From: Tepidanaerobacter sp. EBM-38
GTDB taxonomy: Bacteria; Bacillota; Thermosediminibacteria; Thermosediminibacterales; Tepidanaerobacteraceae
Reading direction: 5' to 3'
DNA: 64,000 nucleotides
Assembly: GCA_001896545.1 (NCBI GenBank)
Contig: MPOT01000027.1
Span: 43,954-107,953, forward strand
Shown here: positions 10,113 through 19,522 of the stretch, in pieces
How the letters are laid out: each line of letters opens with the position of its first letter
Numbering within the stretch: the first letter of the stretch is position 1
Translations under genes and position numbers: made by a program
Notes under the pieces: generated by a model
Told to the model about the DNA's origin: nothing
What the model saw: the letters and a program-made list of their open reading frames with translations, nothing else
The model's database searches: none

Positions 10113-11491
10113 TTAAAGAGTATAGAACTGCTAGGGAAATTGCAGGCCCCTTAATGATGGTAGAGAATGTAGAAGGCGTAAAGTACAATGAGCTCGTTGA
10201 AATTGAAACGGCTTCAGGCGAAATACGACGCGGACAAGTACTTGAAATCGACGGCGATAAAGCGTTAGTTCAGCTTTTCGAAGGCTCAACGGGACTTAAT
10301 ATAAATGACTGCAAAATAAGATTTTTGGGCAAGAGTATCCAATTGGGTGTTTCGATCGATATGTTAGGCAGAGTATTCGATGGTTCAGGAAGACCCAAGG
10401 ATAATGGTCCCAAAATAATTCCCGAAAAGCGGCTTGACATAGACGGCAGCCCTATAAACCCGGCGGCACGTGACTACCCATCGGAGTTTATACAAACTGG
10501 AATTTCGGCTATTGACGGCTTAAATACACTGGTCAGAGGTCAGAAGCTGCCTATATTTTCAGGTTCAGGTTTGCCGCATGCCCAGCTTGCAGCTCAAATA
10601 GCACGGCAGGCAAAGGTTCTGGGAACAGAAAGCAAGTTTGCCGTTGTCTTTGCGGCGATGGGTATTACCTTCGAAGAAGCAGATTATTTTATTTCAGACT
10701 TTAGAAAAACCGGCGCTATAGACAGATCAGTGCTTTTTATGAATTTAGCCAACGATCCGGCTATTGAACGTATATCAACACCGCGTATGGCACTTACATG
10801 TGCTGAGTTTCTCGCATTTGAAAAGGATATGCACGTCCTAGTTATCTTAACTGATATGACCAACTACTGTGAAGCCCTTCGAGAAGTTTCAGCCGCAAGA
10901 AAAGAGGTTCCAGGCCGCAGAGGCTATCCTGGATACCTTTACACAGACCTTTCCACCATATATGAAAGAGCAGGGCGTTTGCGGGGTAAAAAAGGCTCAA
11001 TTACGCAGATACCGATTTTAACGATGCCTGAAGATGACAAGACACATCCCATCCCGGACTTGACAGGATATATTACAGAAGGTCAGGTCATCCTTAGTCG
11101 TGAACTGTATACAAGAGGCATAATGCCGCCTATTGACGTGCTGCCTTCGCTTTCAAGGCTTAAGGATAAGGGTATCGGTGAAGGTAAAACCAGGGAAGAT
11201 CATGCCGACACTATGAACCAGCTGTTTGCTGCTTATGCTCGCGGTAAAGAAGCGAAGGAATTAGCCGTAATTTTGGGTGAGGCTGCGCTTAGTGATGCAG
11301 ATAAGCTCTTTGCCAAATTTGCCGATGAATTCGAAAAACGTTATGTTTCTCAAGGTGAAAATGAAGATAGAAGCATTGAGGAAACACTCAATTTAGGGTG
11401 GGAGCTATTGACCATTTTACCCAAAGCAGAGCTTAAGAGAGTTAGGGATGAATATATTGACAAGTATTTACCTAAAAAAGGAGAAGACTGA
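10109..11491 (+). CDS. ntpB: V-type ATPase non-catalytic subunit B
   Basis: A 460-residue subunit paired with A in the hexameric head. It has the degenerate P-loop region ([19 protein letters not shown]), the segment [27 protein letters not shown] (written in part here), and the conserved Arg finger region [16 protein letters not shown]. It starts inside the stop of ntpA and is followed by ntpD after two bases. Confidence 0.97.
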   Translation: MIKEYRTAREIAGPLMMVENVEGVKYNELVEIETASGEIRRGQVLEIDGDKALVQLFEGSTGLNINDCKIRFLGKSIQLGVSIDMLGRVFDGSGRPKDNGPKIIPEKRLDIDGSPINPAARDYPSEFIQTGISAIDGLNTLVRGQKLPIFSGSGLPHAQLAAQIARQAKVLGTESKFAVVFAAMGITFEEADYFISDFRKTGAIDRSVLFMNLANDPAIERISTPRMALTCAEFLAFEKDMHVLVILTDMTNYCEALREVSAARKEVPGRRGYPGYLYTDLSTIYERAGRLRGKKGSITQIPILTMPEDDKTHPIPDLTGYITEGQVILSRELYTRGIMPPIDVLPSLSRLKDKGIGEGKTREDHADTMNQLFAAYARGKEAKELAVILGEAALSDADKLFAKFADEFEKRYVSQGENEDRSIEETLNLGWELLTILPKAELKRVRDEYIDKYLPKKGED

Positions 11492-11493
11492 GA

Positions 11494-12114
11494 ATGAAAA
11501 CTCGAGTAAATCCCACTCGAATGGAGCTTACCCGTTTAAAGAGGCAAATAGTTGTTGCACGTCGTGGACACAAACTGCTTAAGGATAAGCAGGATGAGCT
11601 TATTAAAAAATTTATCGACTTAATTAAGGAAAATAAAAGGCTCAGAGAAGAAGTAGAACACGATTTGGAGATGGCCCTGAAAAGCTTTACCATGGCACGA
11701 AGTCAAATGCCTCAGGAAGTGCTTGAGGAAAGTCTCATGATTCCGGCAGCACAGGTAAATATAGATGTTGGGAAACAGAATATCATGAGTGTAAATGTAC
11801 CGAAAATTGATATTCACTTGCAAGAAGGCAGCAATATCTACTCATATGGTCTTGCGAATACATCTGCAGAATTGGACAATGCCATAAGCATACTTTCAGG
11901 TATGCTGCCTAAAATGCTAAAACTTTCGGAAATCGAAAAAACTTGTCAGTTAATGGCTGATGAAATCGAAAAAACTCGCCGCAGGGTCAATGCATTGGAA
12001 TACGTCATGATTCCTTCAATGGAAGAAACTATAAAGTATATTACAATGAAACTCGATGAGAATGAACGTTCAAATATCACAAGACTTATGAAAATCAAAG
12101 AAATGGTTATGTAA
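11494..12114 (+). CDS. ntpD: V-type ATPase subunit D (central axle)
   Basis: A 206-residue antiparallel coiled-coil axle. It has the family N-terminus NPTRMELTRLKRQ followed by LLKDKQDELI, and the C-terminal EKTRRRVNALEYVMIPSMEETI. It is the last gene of the operon; a long hairpin follows within 20 bases. The operon lacks the ntpH and ntpJ genes found in E. hirae. Confidence 0.95.
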   Translation: MKTRVNPTRMELTRLKRQIVVARRGHKLLKDKQDELIKKFIDLIKENKRLREEVEHDLEMALKSFTMARSQMPQEVLEESLMIPAAQVNIDVGKQNIMSVNVPKIDIHLQEGSNIYSYGLANTSAELDNAISILSGMLPKMLKLSEIEKTCQLMADEIEKTRRRVNALEYVMIPSMEETIKYITMKLDENERSNITRLMKIKEMVM

Positions 12115-12127
12115 ACTTAAATGAATC

Positions 12128-12174
12128 AAAAGGAACCGTCCCTAAAAATGCCATTTTTGGGGACGGTTCCTTTT
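12128..12174 (+). terminator. Long near-perfect palindrome acting as terminator
   Basis: A hairpin of about 23 base pairs with essentially no loop. The arms begin AAAAGGAACCGTCCC and end GGGGACGGTTCCTTTT, with one G-T wobble. It lies immediately after the V-ATPase operon and has T-rich flanks on both strands, so it could terminate in both directions. Hairpins with a GGGACGGTTCC core are common as dispersed repeats in Clostridia; that is from memory and not checked. Confidence 0.7.
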
Positions 12175-12309
12175 AATTCACGTTTGCAGCAGATATTGAT
12201 ATCCATTATGTTTATCTGCTTTTGGCAATAAGCAAAGGTTTTGCAAAGGAGGATATTATCAAAAACAGGCGAATTAAGACAATAGAGCATATAACATGAA
12301 GGGAATGAC

Positions 12310-13023
12310 TTGGTTATGAAACCTGTTACTGTTCTTATTCCGGCATACAATGAGGCGCCTAGGATTGGAGCTGTTCTAGATGTAGTATGTAGCTATCCGC
12401 GAGAAAAGCGAATAATAGTAATCGATGATGGTTCTGTGGATGATACATACAAAGCTGCCCAAAGAACCGGAGTAGAGGTAATAAGACATGAAAAAAATCT
12501 CGGAAAGGGAGCTGCACTGCAGACGGGGATAGATTATGTTGATGATTCACCTCTGTGGCTTTTTCTTGATGCAGACCTAATTAATTTAAAACACCAGCAC
12601 ATGGATGCCCTGCTTTTACCATTGGAAGAAAATCCGCAAGTAGGTATGACGATAGGTATGTTTAAAAGCGGGGGCAAGAAGAATGTTGATTTGGCTCAAC
12701 GATATTTTTCAATTTTAAATGGGCAAAGAGGGCTAGCAAACTTTTTTGTAAAGAGTCTTCCCTCACTTTCATGGGCCAGGTTCGGTGTTGAGGTATTTTT
12801 AAGCCGTTTAGCCGAAAAGAATAATATACCAGTAATTGAGCCGGCTTTAAAAGATATAACTCACTATACCAAAGAGGAAAAATACGGATTTAAACGTGGT
12901 TTCATGTACAGATTGCAAATGTATAAAGAATGCTTATATGCCCTTTTTAACTGGCAAAAGCATGTTCCAACACATGATAAATCAATTAAAAATTTATCTA
13001 AGGACATATCACATTATGAATAA
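12310..13023 (+). CDS. Family 2 glycosyltransferase (dolichyl-phosphate mannosyltransferase-like)
   Basis: A 237-residue GT-A fold enzyme: PVTVLIPAYNEAPRIG at the N-terminus, VIDDGSVDDT (nucleotide-binding DD) and FLDADLI (the metal-binding DxD-like motif). It has no transmembrane helix, so it is cytosolic or peripheral. The acceptor is not predictable; related Firmicute genes are annotated as polyprenol-phosphate or glucosyl-3-phosphoglycerate type transferases. The TTG at 12310 and an ATG at 12316 are both possible starts behind AAGGGA. It is a single gene between two terminators. Confidence 0.8.
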   Translation: MVMKPVTVLIPAYNEAPRIGAVLDVVCSYPREKRIIVIDDGSVDDTYKAAQRTGVEVIRHEKNLGKGAALQTGIDYVDDSPLWLFLDADLINLKHQHMDALLLPLEENPQVGMTIGMFKSGGKKNVDLAQRYFSILNGQRGLANFFVKSLPSLSWARFGVEVFLSRLAEKNNIPVIEPALKDITHYTKEEKYGFKRGFMYRLQMYKECLYALFNWQKHVPTHDKSIKNLSKDISHYE

Positions 13024-13034
13024 TGAATCTTTAT

Positions 13035-13071
13035 AAAAAGCTGCTTCAAAAAATTTGGAGTAGCTTTTTTG
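13035..13071 (+). terminator. Intrinsic terminator after the glycosyltransferase
   Basis: Stem AAAAAGCTGCT / AGTAGCTTTTT (one G-T pair) with a 13-base loop, ending in six T residues. Confidence 0.75.
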
Positions 13072-13138
13072 TGTGATGCCGACAAGTATGCAAAACTTTA
13101 CTGAGCAAAAATCAACCACAACCTGCCAATATTTGACC

Positions 13139-13173
13139 GGCACAGTCGCCTGCAAGGCTGCCGTTACTGTGCC
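13139..13173 (+). repeat. Structured hairpin in a gene-free stretch
   Basis: A perfect eight-base outer stem GGCACAGT / ACTGTGCC encloses a small GCC/GGC inner stem and is followed by TTTTAG. It could be a weak terminator or a remnant of an RNA element. It is markedly more GC-rich than its surroundings. Confidence 0.45.
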
Positions 13174-13177
13174 TTTT

Positions 13178-13571
13178 AGCATTTTCAGGGTAATTAATTT
13201 ATTGTAAATAAATGATTATTATAAAAGATGTTTATATATCAAATACTATTGTTAAAAGCAGATATAAAATGATCTGCACAAAAAATGTTATAAAAACTAA
13301 AATATACCAAAACAAAGTCTTAAAACAATATGTCACTTTCAAACAATAGACAAAAACTAGCAGGATTCACTGAAGGAGATGCTTGTACAATTCTCGAATC
13401 TTCTTTTTACATAATTTAAAAACATTAGAGCATAATTTTGGTAAGAAACGGTAATAATTATACAAGAAACGTATTTATATAATTTTATTCAATCCTAAAG
13501 CGAGAAGCTCATAAAGGTTCACATTTGTAAAAGGCGTAAAAAAAAAGATATTTTTTCAGGGGGATCGTCTT
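13178..13571. other. AT-rich gene-free stretch
   Basis: About 390 bases before ywmB with frequent stops in all frames. I see no coding potential, no tRNA-like fold and no convincing -35/-10 pair at the right spacing. The ribosome site GGGGGAT just before 13572 belongs to ywmB. Confidence 0.5.
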
Positions 13572-14321
13572 ATGAAATTTTCAAAGACCTTAACTGTGGC
13601 AATAATACTTTTGGTTATCATTACACCTAAGGCAACCTGCAGCCAAGATAGCGATAATTTGTTATCAGAAGCCCTTAGTGAAGTTGGCGCAAATCCAGAG
13701 ATGCTGGATATTGTTGACTGGTCGGTTATTAATCGCGAGTTTATGGATTTTACTCAAATGCAGCAATATCAAGATGAAATAATGAAAATCTTTAATGCTG
13801 AAAAGGAAAATTTTGATTCTACGAAGGAAAACAACGAAACATATCGAATATTAAATACTGAGGGTAAATTAAATTCTGATACTTTTCTACAAATAATTAT
13901 TCAGTCAGCAATTTTACCTGCAGAATATGAAAAAGATCCTCAAACGTATTTAACAATAAGTGTTAGTAGTCGGAATCTGGAGAAATACAATGATTTTGCA
14001 AAAAAAGTCAGCAAAACCATTAATTCCTTAGGTGGTCAGTCAAAAATTACCTCTTGTGTTACTGGAACGTTTAATGGTAAACTTGATGAGGCGCAACAGG
14101 ATAAACTAGTAGAAACAATTACAAGTTATTTTGAAATTATCAATACAGAAAAAATTCAAGACAAATATAATTTTAGTATAATAGGATTTAGCCCACTATT
14201 ATCCGAGGGTATACAGATATTAGGTAAAAATTATAATATCCATATTGCGATAAGATATAATTCAGATGAAGATACAACATATATATGGATTGGAACACCA
14301 GTCATTTCTCTTGAATACTGA
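13572..14321 (+). CDS. ywmB: YwmB family protein (TATA-box-binding-protein-like fold)
   Basis: A 249-residue secreted or membrane-tethered protein with an N-terminal hydrophobic segment (residues 7-20) ending near TCS, then a soluble domain. B. subtilis YwmB has no assigned function; its fold resembles a TBP half. The assignment rests on the hydrophobic start, the length and, mainly, the position directly upstream of murA and spoIID, the same order as in Bacillus. The sequence itself is weakly conserved. Confidence 0.65.
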   Translation: MKFSKTLTVAIILLVIITPKATCSQDSDNLLSEALSEVGANPEMLDIVDWSVINREFMDFTQMQQYQDEIMKIFNAEKENFDSTKENNETYRILNTEGKLNSDTFLQIIIQSAILPAEYEKDPQTYLTISVSSRNLEKYNDFAKKVSKTINSLGGQSKITSCVTGTFNGKLDEAQQDKLVETITSYFEIINTEKIQDKYNFSIIGFSPLLSEGIQILGKNYNIHIAIRYNSDEDTTYIWIGTPVISLEY

Positions 14322-14395
14322 ATGAGTTTATAAGGGTATAATATGGATATTTTAACCAAAATACCCGTTATACTAAACTATCGGAGGGAAAGTCG

Positions 14396-15646
14396 TTGTC
14401 AAGTATTGTTGTTGAGGGAGGAAGGCCGTTAGAGGGAACCGTTAGAATAAGCAGTGCTAAAAATGCGGTATTACCTGTTATGGCTGCATCGCTGCTCACT
14501 GAAGCCGAGTGTATTATTGAAGATGCTCCTGAACTTGAAGATGTAAAAGTCATGAGAGAAGTTTTAAAATCTATGGGAGCTAAAGCTTTTCGTGATAAAG
14601 ATTGTATAAAAATAAGTGCCGGGACGGTTAATTCTTTTGAGGCCCCTTATGATTTGGTCAGAAAAATGAGGGCTTCTTTTTTGGTGATGGGTCCAATGCT
14701 TGCAAGAAAGGGGCGAGCCCGTATATCAATGCCCGGCGGATGTGCTATAGGTTCAAGGCCCATAGATTTGCATTTGAAGGGTTTTGCTTCATTGGGGGCT
14801 GATATCGAGCTTGGACATGGGTTTGTGGAGGCTAGATGTGATAAACTTGTAGGATCTGTTATATACTTAGATTTTCCAAGTGTTGGAGCAACGGAAAATA
14901 TAATGATGGCTGCTGCCTTGGCTGAAGGGCAGACAACTATTGAAAATGCCGCTAAAGAGCCGGAGATAATTGACCTAGCTAACTTTTTAAACAGCATGGG
15001 AGCAAAAATCCGTGGTGCAGGTACTGATGTGATAAAAATAGATGGCGTTAAGGAACTTTCAGGCATTTCATATACTGTGATTCCGGACAGGATTGAAACA
15101 GGTACTTTCTTAGTAGCCGGAGCCATAACCGGCGGTAATATACTGCTTGAAAATGTGGTCCCAGAGCATTTAAAGCCGGTAATAGCAAAACTGATAGAAT
15201 GTGGTGCAAAAATTACAGAGGAACCGGAAGGCCTCCGAGTAATAGGCAATGGCAGGCCAATTGCATCTGATGTCAAAACTCTGCCTTACCCGGGATTTCC
15301 AACAGATATGCAGGCGCAAATGATGGCGTATTTAAGCATTGCAAGCGGAACCAGTATGGTTATAGAAACGGTTTTTGAAAATCGCTTTATGCATGTGGAA
15401 GAATTAAAGCGCATGGGCGCTAAGATAAAGATAGAAGGAAGAAGTGCTGTAATCGAAGGCGTTGAAAAGCTTTCGGGAGCACCGGTAAAGGCTACTGACC
15501 TTCGAGCAGGCGCTGCACTGATTCTAGCCGGCTTGACTGCAGAAGGAACAACCCAAGTAATGAACACATACCATATTTACAGAGGATATGTAAATATTGT
15601 TGAGAAACTTCAAAGCCTAGGAGCTAAAATAAAAAAAGTCGATTAA
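14396..15646 (+). CDS. murA: UDP-N-acetylglucosamine 1-carboxyvinyltransferase
   Basis: The first committed enzyme of peptidoglycan synthesis, transferring enolpyruvate from PEP to UDP-GlcNAc; 416 residues. It has the substrate-binding K22-N23 pair (SSAKNAVLP) and the loop with the PEP-attacking, fosfomycin-sensitive cysteine in [16 protein letters not shown] (about residue 117). Start TTG behind GGAGGG. Its position between ywmB and spoIID marks it as the murAA-type copy. Confidence 0.96.
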   Translation: MSSIVVEGGRPLEGTVRISSAKNAVLPVMAASLLTEAECIIEDAPELEDVKVMREVLKSMGAKAFRDKDCIKISAGTVNSFEAPYDLVRKMRASFLVMGPMLARKGRARISMPGGCAIGSRPIDLHLKGFASLGADIELGHGFVEARCDKLVGSVIYLDFPSVGATENIMMAAALAEGQTTIENAAKEPEIIDLANFLNSMGAKIRGAGTDVIKIDGVKELSGISYTVIPDRIETGTFLVAGAITGGNILLENVVPEHLKPVIAKLIECGAKITEEPEGLRVIGNGRPIASDVKTLPYPGFPTDMQAQMMAYLSIASGTSMVIETVFENRFMHVEELKRMGAKIKIEGRSAVIEGVEKLSGAPVKATDLRAGAALILAGLTAEGTTQVMNTYHIYRGYVNIVEKLQSLGAKIKKVD

Positions 15647-15686
15647 GAGGATAAAGCTATCTTGTTTGTTGACTAACTTCACTGAT

Positions 15687-15726
15687 AAATAATAACCACC
15701 CGTTGTTTTGCAGGTGGTTATTATTT
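15687..15726 (+). terminator. Intrinsic terminator after murA
   Basis: A perfect 14-bp stem (AAATAATAACCACC / GGTGGTTATTATTT) with a 12-base loop, T-rich on the 3' side. Confidence 0.8.
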
Positions 15727-15862
15727 ATTTCCGGTATCCATGTATTATTCTTTGTACTAGGGCTGTCTGCTGCCATATTTATGCAGGCTTTGAGGTTTAG
15801 TAAAGATAGATTTTGCTCTGAACTTTTAAACTCGAAATGATAACACATATATCCAATGGGGT

Positions 15863-15884
15863 GCTAATAAAATATAATATTAGC
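15863..15884 (+). promoter_or_regulatory. Palindrome upstream of spoIID
   Basis: GCTAATA / TATTAGC with an eight-base AT centre that itself contains TATAAT. It lies 20-40 bases before the spoIID start, where a sporulation promoter or repressor site would be expected. The function is a guess. Confidence 0.35.
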
Positions 15885-15905
15885 TTAGTTATCTGGAGGG
15901 ATTTG

Positions 15906-16907
15906 ATGAAAGGAGCAGGCTATTACATAATTTTCCTTATAATTTTTGTTGTTATTGTTGTTCCGGGTTTGATAGTGAAAAGCTGCAAACCAATACAGCT
16001 TGAAAGTCCCAGTGAGCAAAAGAGGATAAAAGAGGCAGCTGACGACAATTTTATTACTGTCTATATAAATTCATCTAAAAAGATTGAAAAAATGTTATTG
16101 GAGGATTACGTAAAAGGTGTGGTAGCTGCCGAAATGCCGGCCAGTTTTAATATTGAAGCCTTAAAAGCTCAGTCAGTGGCAGCAAGGACATATGCATATA
16201 AGCGGTGGCGCGCGGTAGGAGGTAATGGATGTAGCCTGCACCCCGAAGCGGATGTATGCGATAATCCAAGCCATTGTCAGGCTTGGATCACAAAAAGCGA
16301 GATGCTGAAAAAGTGGGGAATATTTTCCTATTATCATTATTACAGCAAGATTAATCAAGCTGTAAACTCTACTGCAGGCATGATCATATTGTATCAGGAT
16401 GAGCCCATAGATCCGTTGTTTTTCTCTACCAGCAACGGCAAAACCGAAAATTCCGAAGATGTTTGGGAAAAGCAAATTCCGTATCTTAGAAGTGTAGTAA
16501 GTCCAGATGAGGAAGCGTCACCGCGCTTTTTTGCCGTAAAGGAGTTTACTGTTGAAGAAATTGTATCTAAACTACGGCAAAAATGGCCTGATATAGTTAT
16601 TGACCATAAAAATCCGGAAGCTCAGTGGAAGGTGTTAGAAGTCAGCGAGGGAGGCCGTATCAAAAAAATGCAAGTTGGCAATAAGGTGATAAAAGGCACT
16701 GAGTTTCGTCAATTATTCGAGCTGAACTCAACAGATTTTAAATGGGAAAGATCCGGTAAAAATATTAAAATAATGACAACAGGCTACGGACATGGTGTGG
16801 GCATGAGCCAATATGGTGCTGATGCGATGGCTAAAAATGGCGCCGGTTATGTTGACATAATTAAACATTATTATAAGGGTGTAGAAATAATTAAAAAAAT
16901 AGAATAG
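15906..16907 (+). CDS. spoIID: Stage II sporulation protein D (lytic transglycosylase)
   Basis: A membrane-anchored peptidoglycan-cleaving enzyme needed for engulfment of the forespore; 333 residues. One N-terminal transmembrane helix (about residues 6-24) is followed by the SpoIID domain. The signature VVAAEMPASFNIEALKAQ carries the catalytic glutamate (E76 here, equivalent to the known active-site Glu), and GYGHGVGMSQYGADAMA is the C-terminal signature. The ATG at 15906 is preceded by GGAGGG at five bases; longer in-frame starts lack a site. In the cell it works together with SpoIIM and SpoIIP. Confidence 0.95.
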   Translation: MKGAGYYIIFLIIFVVIVVPGLIVKSCKPIQLESPSEQKRIKEAADDNFITVYINSSKKIEKMLLEDYVKGVVAAEMPASFNIEALKAQSVAARTYAYKRWRAVGGNGCSLHPEADVCDNPSHCQAWITKSEMLKKWGIFSYYHYYSKINQAVNSTAGMIILYQDEPIDPLFFSTSNGKTENSEDVWEKQIPYLRSVVSPDEEASPRFFAVKEFTVEEIVSKLRQKWPDIVIDHKNPEAQWKVLEVSEGGRIKKMQVGNKVIKGTEFRQLFELNSTDFKWERSGKNIKIMTTGYGHGVGMSQYGADAMAKNGAGYVDIIKHYYKGVEIIKKIE

Positions 16908-17013
16908 CGGTGTTAGCAGAAGGTTATGATATAAGGGAAAAATCTGTCTCTTGCGGCAGTAAACAAATGCATAACAAGGAAAATACTGGTCATAATATAG
17001 ATGAGGTGATTAT

Positions 17014-17937
17014 ATGAACCGATTCAAATGGCCAGTAAAACTTTCTTCAAGTTTTAAAAGATTTAAGGAGTCTGGTAATAAACTTATCAACCAAGTAATT
17101 CAACTGCCTAAAAAGACTTTATTTGCTGCATTTTTGATTTCACTTTTAATCATAGCCAACAGCTTTTTTTGGTGGTATAGGGCTACCCACAAAGGCTTTG
17201 AATTTAACGAAAGTGCTGATAAAGAACCTCTGTCTGAGTGGCAAATTGATATGAATGAACAGGTTTTAAATGAAGAAAATATAGAGAGGCAATACGGCTT
17301 GAATGATAATACTCAGAATGTGAGTAGTCCGCCTAAGGAGGGTCAAGGGAAAAAAGAAGAGCAACAAAACCTTGTAAAACCCAGTGAGGTATCTGGGAAT
17401 TTGTATCAACAAGCAGATTTGGACACGGGAAAAGTTGAAAAAACAAGAGAGGATGAACACGACAATATAACAAAAGCAGCAGGAGAGAAATCAGAAGAAA
17501 CTGCGGTGGTTTCAGCTATGGCAACCATGGCTATGCCGGCTATGGGAAGAGTAACAACAGCTTTTGCCATGGATACCCTGGTCTATTCCAAGACTTTGGA
17601 GCAATGGAACTGCCATAGTGGTATCGACATTGCTGCTGACATCGGCACACCGGTAAAAGCTGTTTTAGACGGGACGATAGCTGTGGTAACAAATAATGAT
17701 CCTAAGCTGGGGGTAGTTATAGTTATTGATCACGGTGGCGGTGTTAAAACTTTATATGGGAATCTTAATTCGGATAAGTTGGTTAAAGAAGGCAATCAGG
17801 TTAAGAAAGGTCAAGTGATTTCGGCTATAGGCAAGACTGCGCCCTATGAAATAGAAGACCCTCCACATCTTCACTTTGAAGTTTTAAAGGACGGTAAAAA
17901 TATAGATCCACAGCAGTATCTCCCTAAAATCAGATAG
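17014..17937 (+). CDS. spoIIQ: SpoIIQ-like M23 family protein
   Basis: A forespore membrane protein of 307 residues: one transmembrane helix (about residues 36-55), a long charged linker and a C-terminal LytM/M23 domain. It pairs with SpoIIIAH across the intermembrane space. The zinc ligands look intact (H201 and D205 in CHSGIDIAAD, H287 in PHLHFEV), as does H285. The usual catalytic histidine of the Y-x-H-L motif is replaced by Asn (N250 in LYGNL). It may bind zinc without cleaving peptidoglycan. Position after spoIID supports the name. Confidence 0.88.
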   Translation: MNRFKWPVKLSSSFKRFKESGNKLINQVIQLPKKTLFAAFLISLLIIANSFFWWYRATHKGFEFNESADKEPLSEWQIDMNEQVLNEENIERQYGLNDNTQNVSSPPKEGQGKKEEQQNLVKPSEVSGNLYQQADLDTGKVEKTREDEHDNITKAAGEKSEETAVVSAMATMAMPAMGRVTTAFAMDTLVYSKTLEQWNCHSGIDIAADIGTPVKAVLDGTIAVVTNNDPKLGVVIVIDHGGGVKTLYGNLNSDKLVKEGNQVKKGQVISAIGKTAPYEIEDPPHLHFEVLKDGKNIDPQQYLPKIR

Positions 17938-17992
17938 ATGCCGGAAGGCATCGTAGCAACTCATAACTGAAATGCCTGCACTTAAGCAGCCG

Positions 17993-18025
17993 AAAGCGTG
18001 GCGAAAAAGCCCGCTTTATTTTTTT
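17993..18025 (+). terminator. Intrinsic terminator after spoIIQ
   Basis: Stem AAAGCG(T)GGC / GCCCGCTTT with one bulged T, loop GAAAAA, followed by a T-run. Confidence 0.7.
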
Positions 18026-18063
18026 GAATATTTAATAATTGAAATGTCTGAAACTTAGATTTC

Positions 18064-18086
18064 AAAAAAGCATACTTTGCTTTTTT
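18064..18086 (+). terminator. Second hairpin with T-run
   Basis: AAAAAAGC / GCTTTTTT with a seven-base loop, 40 bases after the previous terminator and 65 bases before spoIIID. It may be a backup terminator or part of the spoIIID leader. Confidence 0.5.
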
Positions 18087-18149
18087 ATCTTCTATAAAGC
18101 TACTTTGCATCATATATATTTACTAAACTCGCTTGAAGGGGGAACTGCC

Positions 18150-18398
18150 GTGAAAGATTATATGAGGGAGCGAATCCTGGAAATCGCAGATTATATTATT
18201 GATACTAAGGCTACCGTCAGACAAGCCGCCAAAGTTTTTGGTGTATCAAAAAGTACGGTGCACAAGGATATGACCGAAAGATTATTAGAAATAAATCCGC
18301 AAAAAGCAACTAAGGTAAGAGAAGTACTAGAATTTAATAAAGCCGAACGACATATTAGAGGCGGAAAAGCCACAAGAGAAAAATACATACATCTTTAA
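18150..18398 (+). CDS. spoIIID: Stage III sporulation transcriptional regulator SpoIIID
   Basis: An 82-residue DNA-binding protein that switches mother-cell gene expression between sigma-E and sigma-K. A helix-turn-helix is visible in TVRQAAKVFGVSKSTVHKD, followed by the basic C-terminal tail (RHIRGGKATREKY) that contacts DNA. GTG start behind AAGGGGGA; upstream in-frame codons are not preceded by a site. Position before mbl matches Bacillus. Confidence 0.96.
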   Translation: MKDYMRERILEIADYIIDTKATVRQAAKVFGVSKSTVHKDMTERLLEINPQKATKVREVLEFNKAERHIRGGKATREKYIHL

Positions 18399-18481
18399 AC
18401 AAGAATAAAAGAGGATTTTTGAAAAAAATGTAGAATTAATTCCTAAATGTGTTAAATTTGACAGGAGGCAACGAAACTTTC

Positions 18482-19486
18482 ATGGATATAGGTATTGATT
18501 TAGGAACTGCTTCAATTTTGGTTTATGTTAAAGGAAAAGGAATTGTACTTCAGGAACCTTCTGTAGTTGCTATGGATAGATCTACCGGCAAGATGTTGGC
18601 TGTAGGAGAGGAAGCCCGAAGAATGATAGGGCGTACTCCAGGTAATATAGTGGCTATACGTCCGTTGAAAGAAGGCGTTATTGCGGATTATTCCACAACG
18701 GAAATTATGCTTAAGTATTTTTTGAACAAAATTGCACATAGCAGAATTTTTCGACCGAGGATGATGATATGTGTTCCGGCAGTAATTACAACTGTTGAAA
18801 AAAGAGCGGTTATTGAGGCTGCCAGTGCGGCAGGAGCTAGGCAGACATATTTAATAGAAGAACCTATAGCGGCTGCCATAGGTGCCGGCTTAGATATTTC
18901 AAAACCCTTTGGGAGCATGATTGTTGATATTGGAGGTGGCACCACGGATATTGCAGTAATGTCCCTAGGAGGCATTGTCTGCGGTGAGTCTCTAAGGGTA
19001 GCCGGTGATAAATTCGATGATTCTATTGTGAGGTTTGTAAAGAAAGAATTTAATCTTATGATTGGGGAAAGATCCGCTGAAGAGGTTAAGATTAATGTGG
19101 CTGATGTTTTTCCCGAAAGCGACGATGATAAGGCTGTTTCGATGGAAGTAAGAGGCCGCAGCTTAATTAGCGGACTTCCTCAAAACGTCACCATTACTGC
19201 AGGCCAGACCTGTGAAGCACTGCAGGAACCAGTAGAACAGATTGTCAACACCATATATAGTGTTTTGGAGAAAACTCCGCCGGAACTTGCATCTGATATC
19301 AGTGAAAAGGGTATAGTAATGACCGGCGGCGGCTCACTGCTAAAAGGCATGGACAAGTTGATTTGCAGAAGAACCGGTATTCCGGTCATAATTGCAGAAG
19401 AGGCCATTTCTGCTGTGGCTATTGGAGCCGGTAAGGCATTAGAAAATTTGGACATACTGGGTCCAAATGCTATTTTTACCAAATAA
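18482..19486 (+). CDS. mbl: Rod shape-determining protein Mbl/MreB (bacterial actin)
   Basis: A cytoplasmic actin homologue that organises lateral wall synthesis; about 334 residues. The ATPase phosphate-1 motif DIGIDLGTAS opens the protein, the phosphate-2 motif DIGGGTTDIAVMS is in the middle and the adenosine motif GIVMTGGGSLLKGMD is near the end. The gene could be mreB by sequence alone; position between spoIIID and flhO points to mbl. Start ATG 18482 with AGGAGG upstream at a rather long 13-base spacing. Confidence 0.92.
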   Translation: MDIGIDLGTASILVYVKGKGIVLQEPSVVAMDRSTGKMLAVGEEARRMIGRTPGNIVAIRPLKEGVIADYSTTEIMLKYFLNKIAHSRIFRPRMMICVPAVITTVEKRAVIEAASAAGARQTYLIEEPIAAAIGAGLDISKPFGSMIVDIGGGTTDIAVMSLGGIVCGESLRVAGDKFDDSIVRFVKKEFNLMIGERSAEEVKINVADVFPESDDDKAVSMEVRGRSLISGLPQNVTITAGQTCEALQEPVEQIVNTIYSVLEKTPPELASDISEKGIVMTGGGSLLKGMDKLICRRTGIPVIIAEEAISAVAIGAGKALENLDILGPNAIFTK

Positions 19487-19522
19487 TTTATTTTTTTAAT
19501 TCTTTAAGGAGGAGGTGATTAA

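Noticed and set aside
14647..15276. 209-codon minus-strand frame within murA
   Set aside because: Fully contained in a gene with clear catalytic motifs; Ser/Pro/Ile-rich shadow translation with no recognisable domain.
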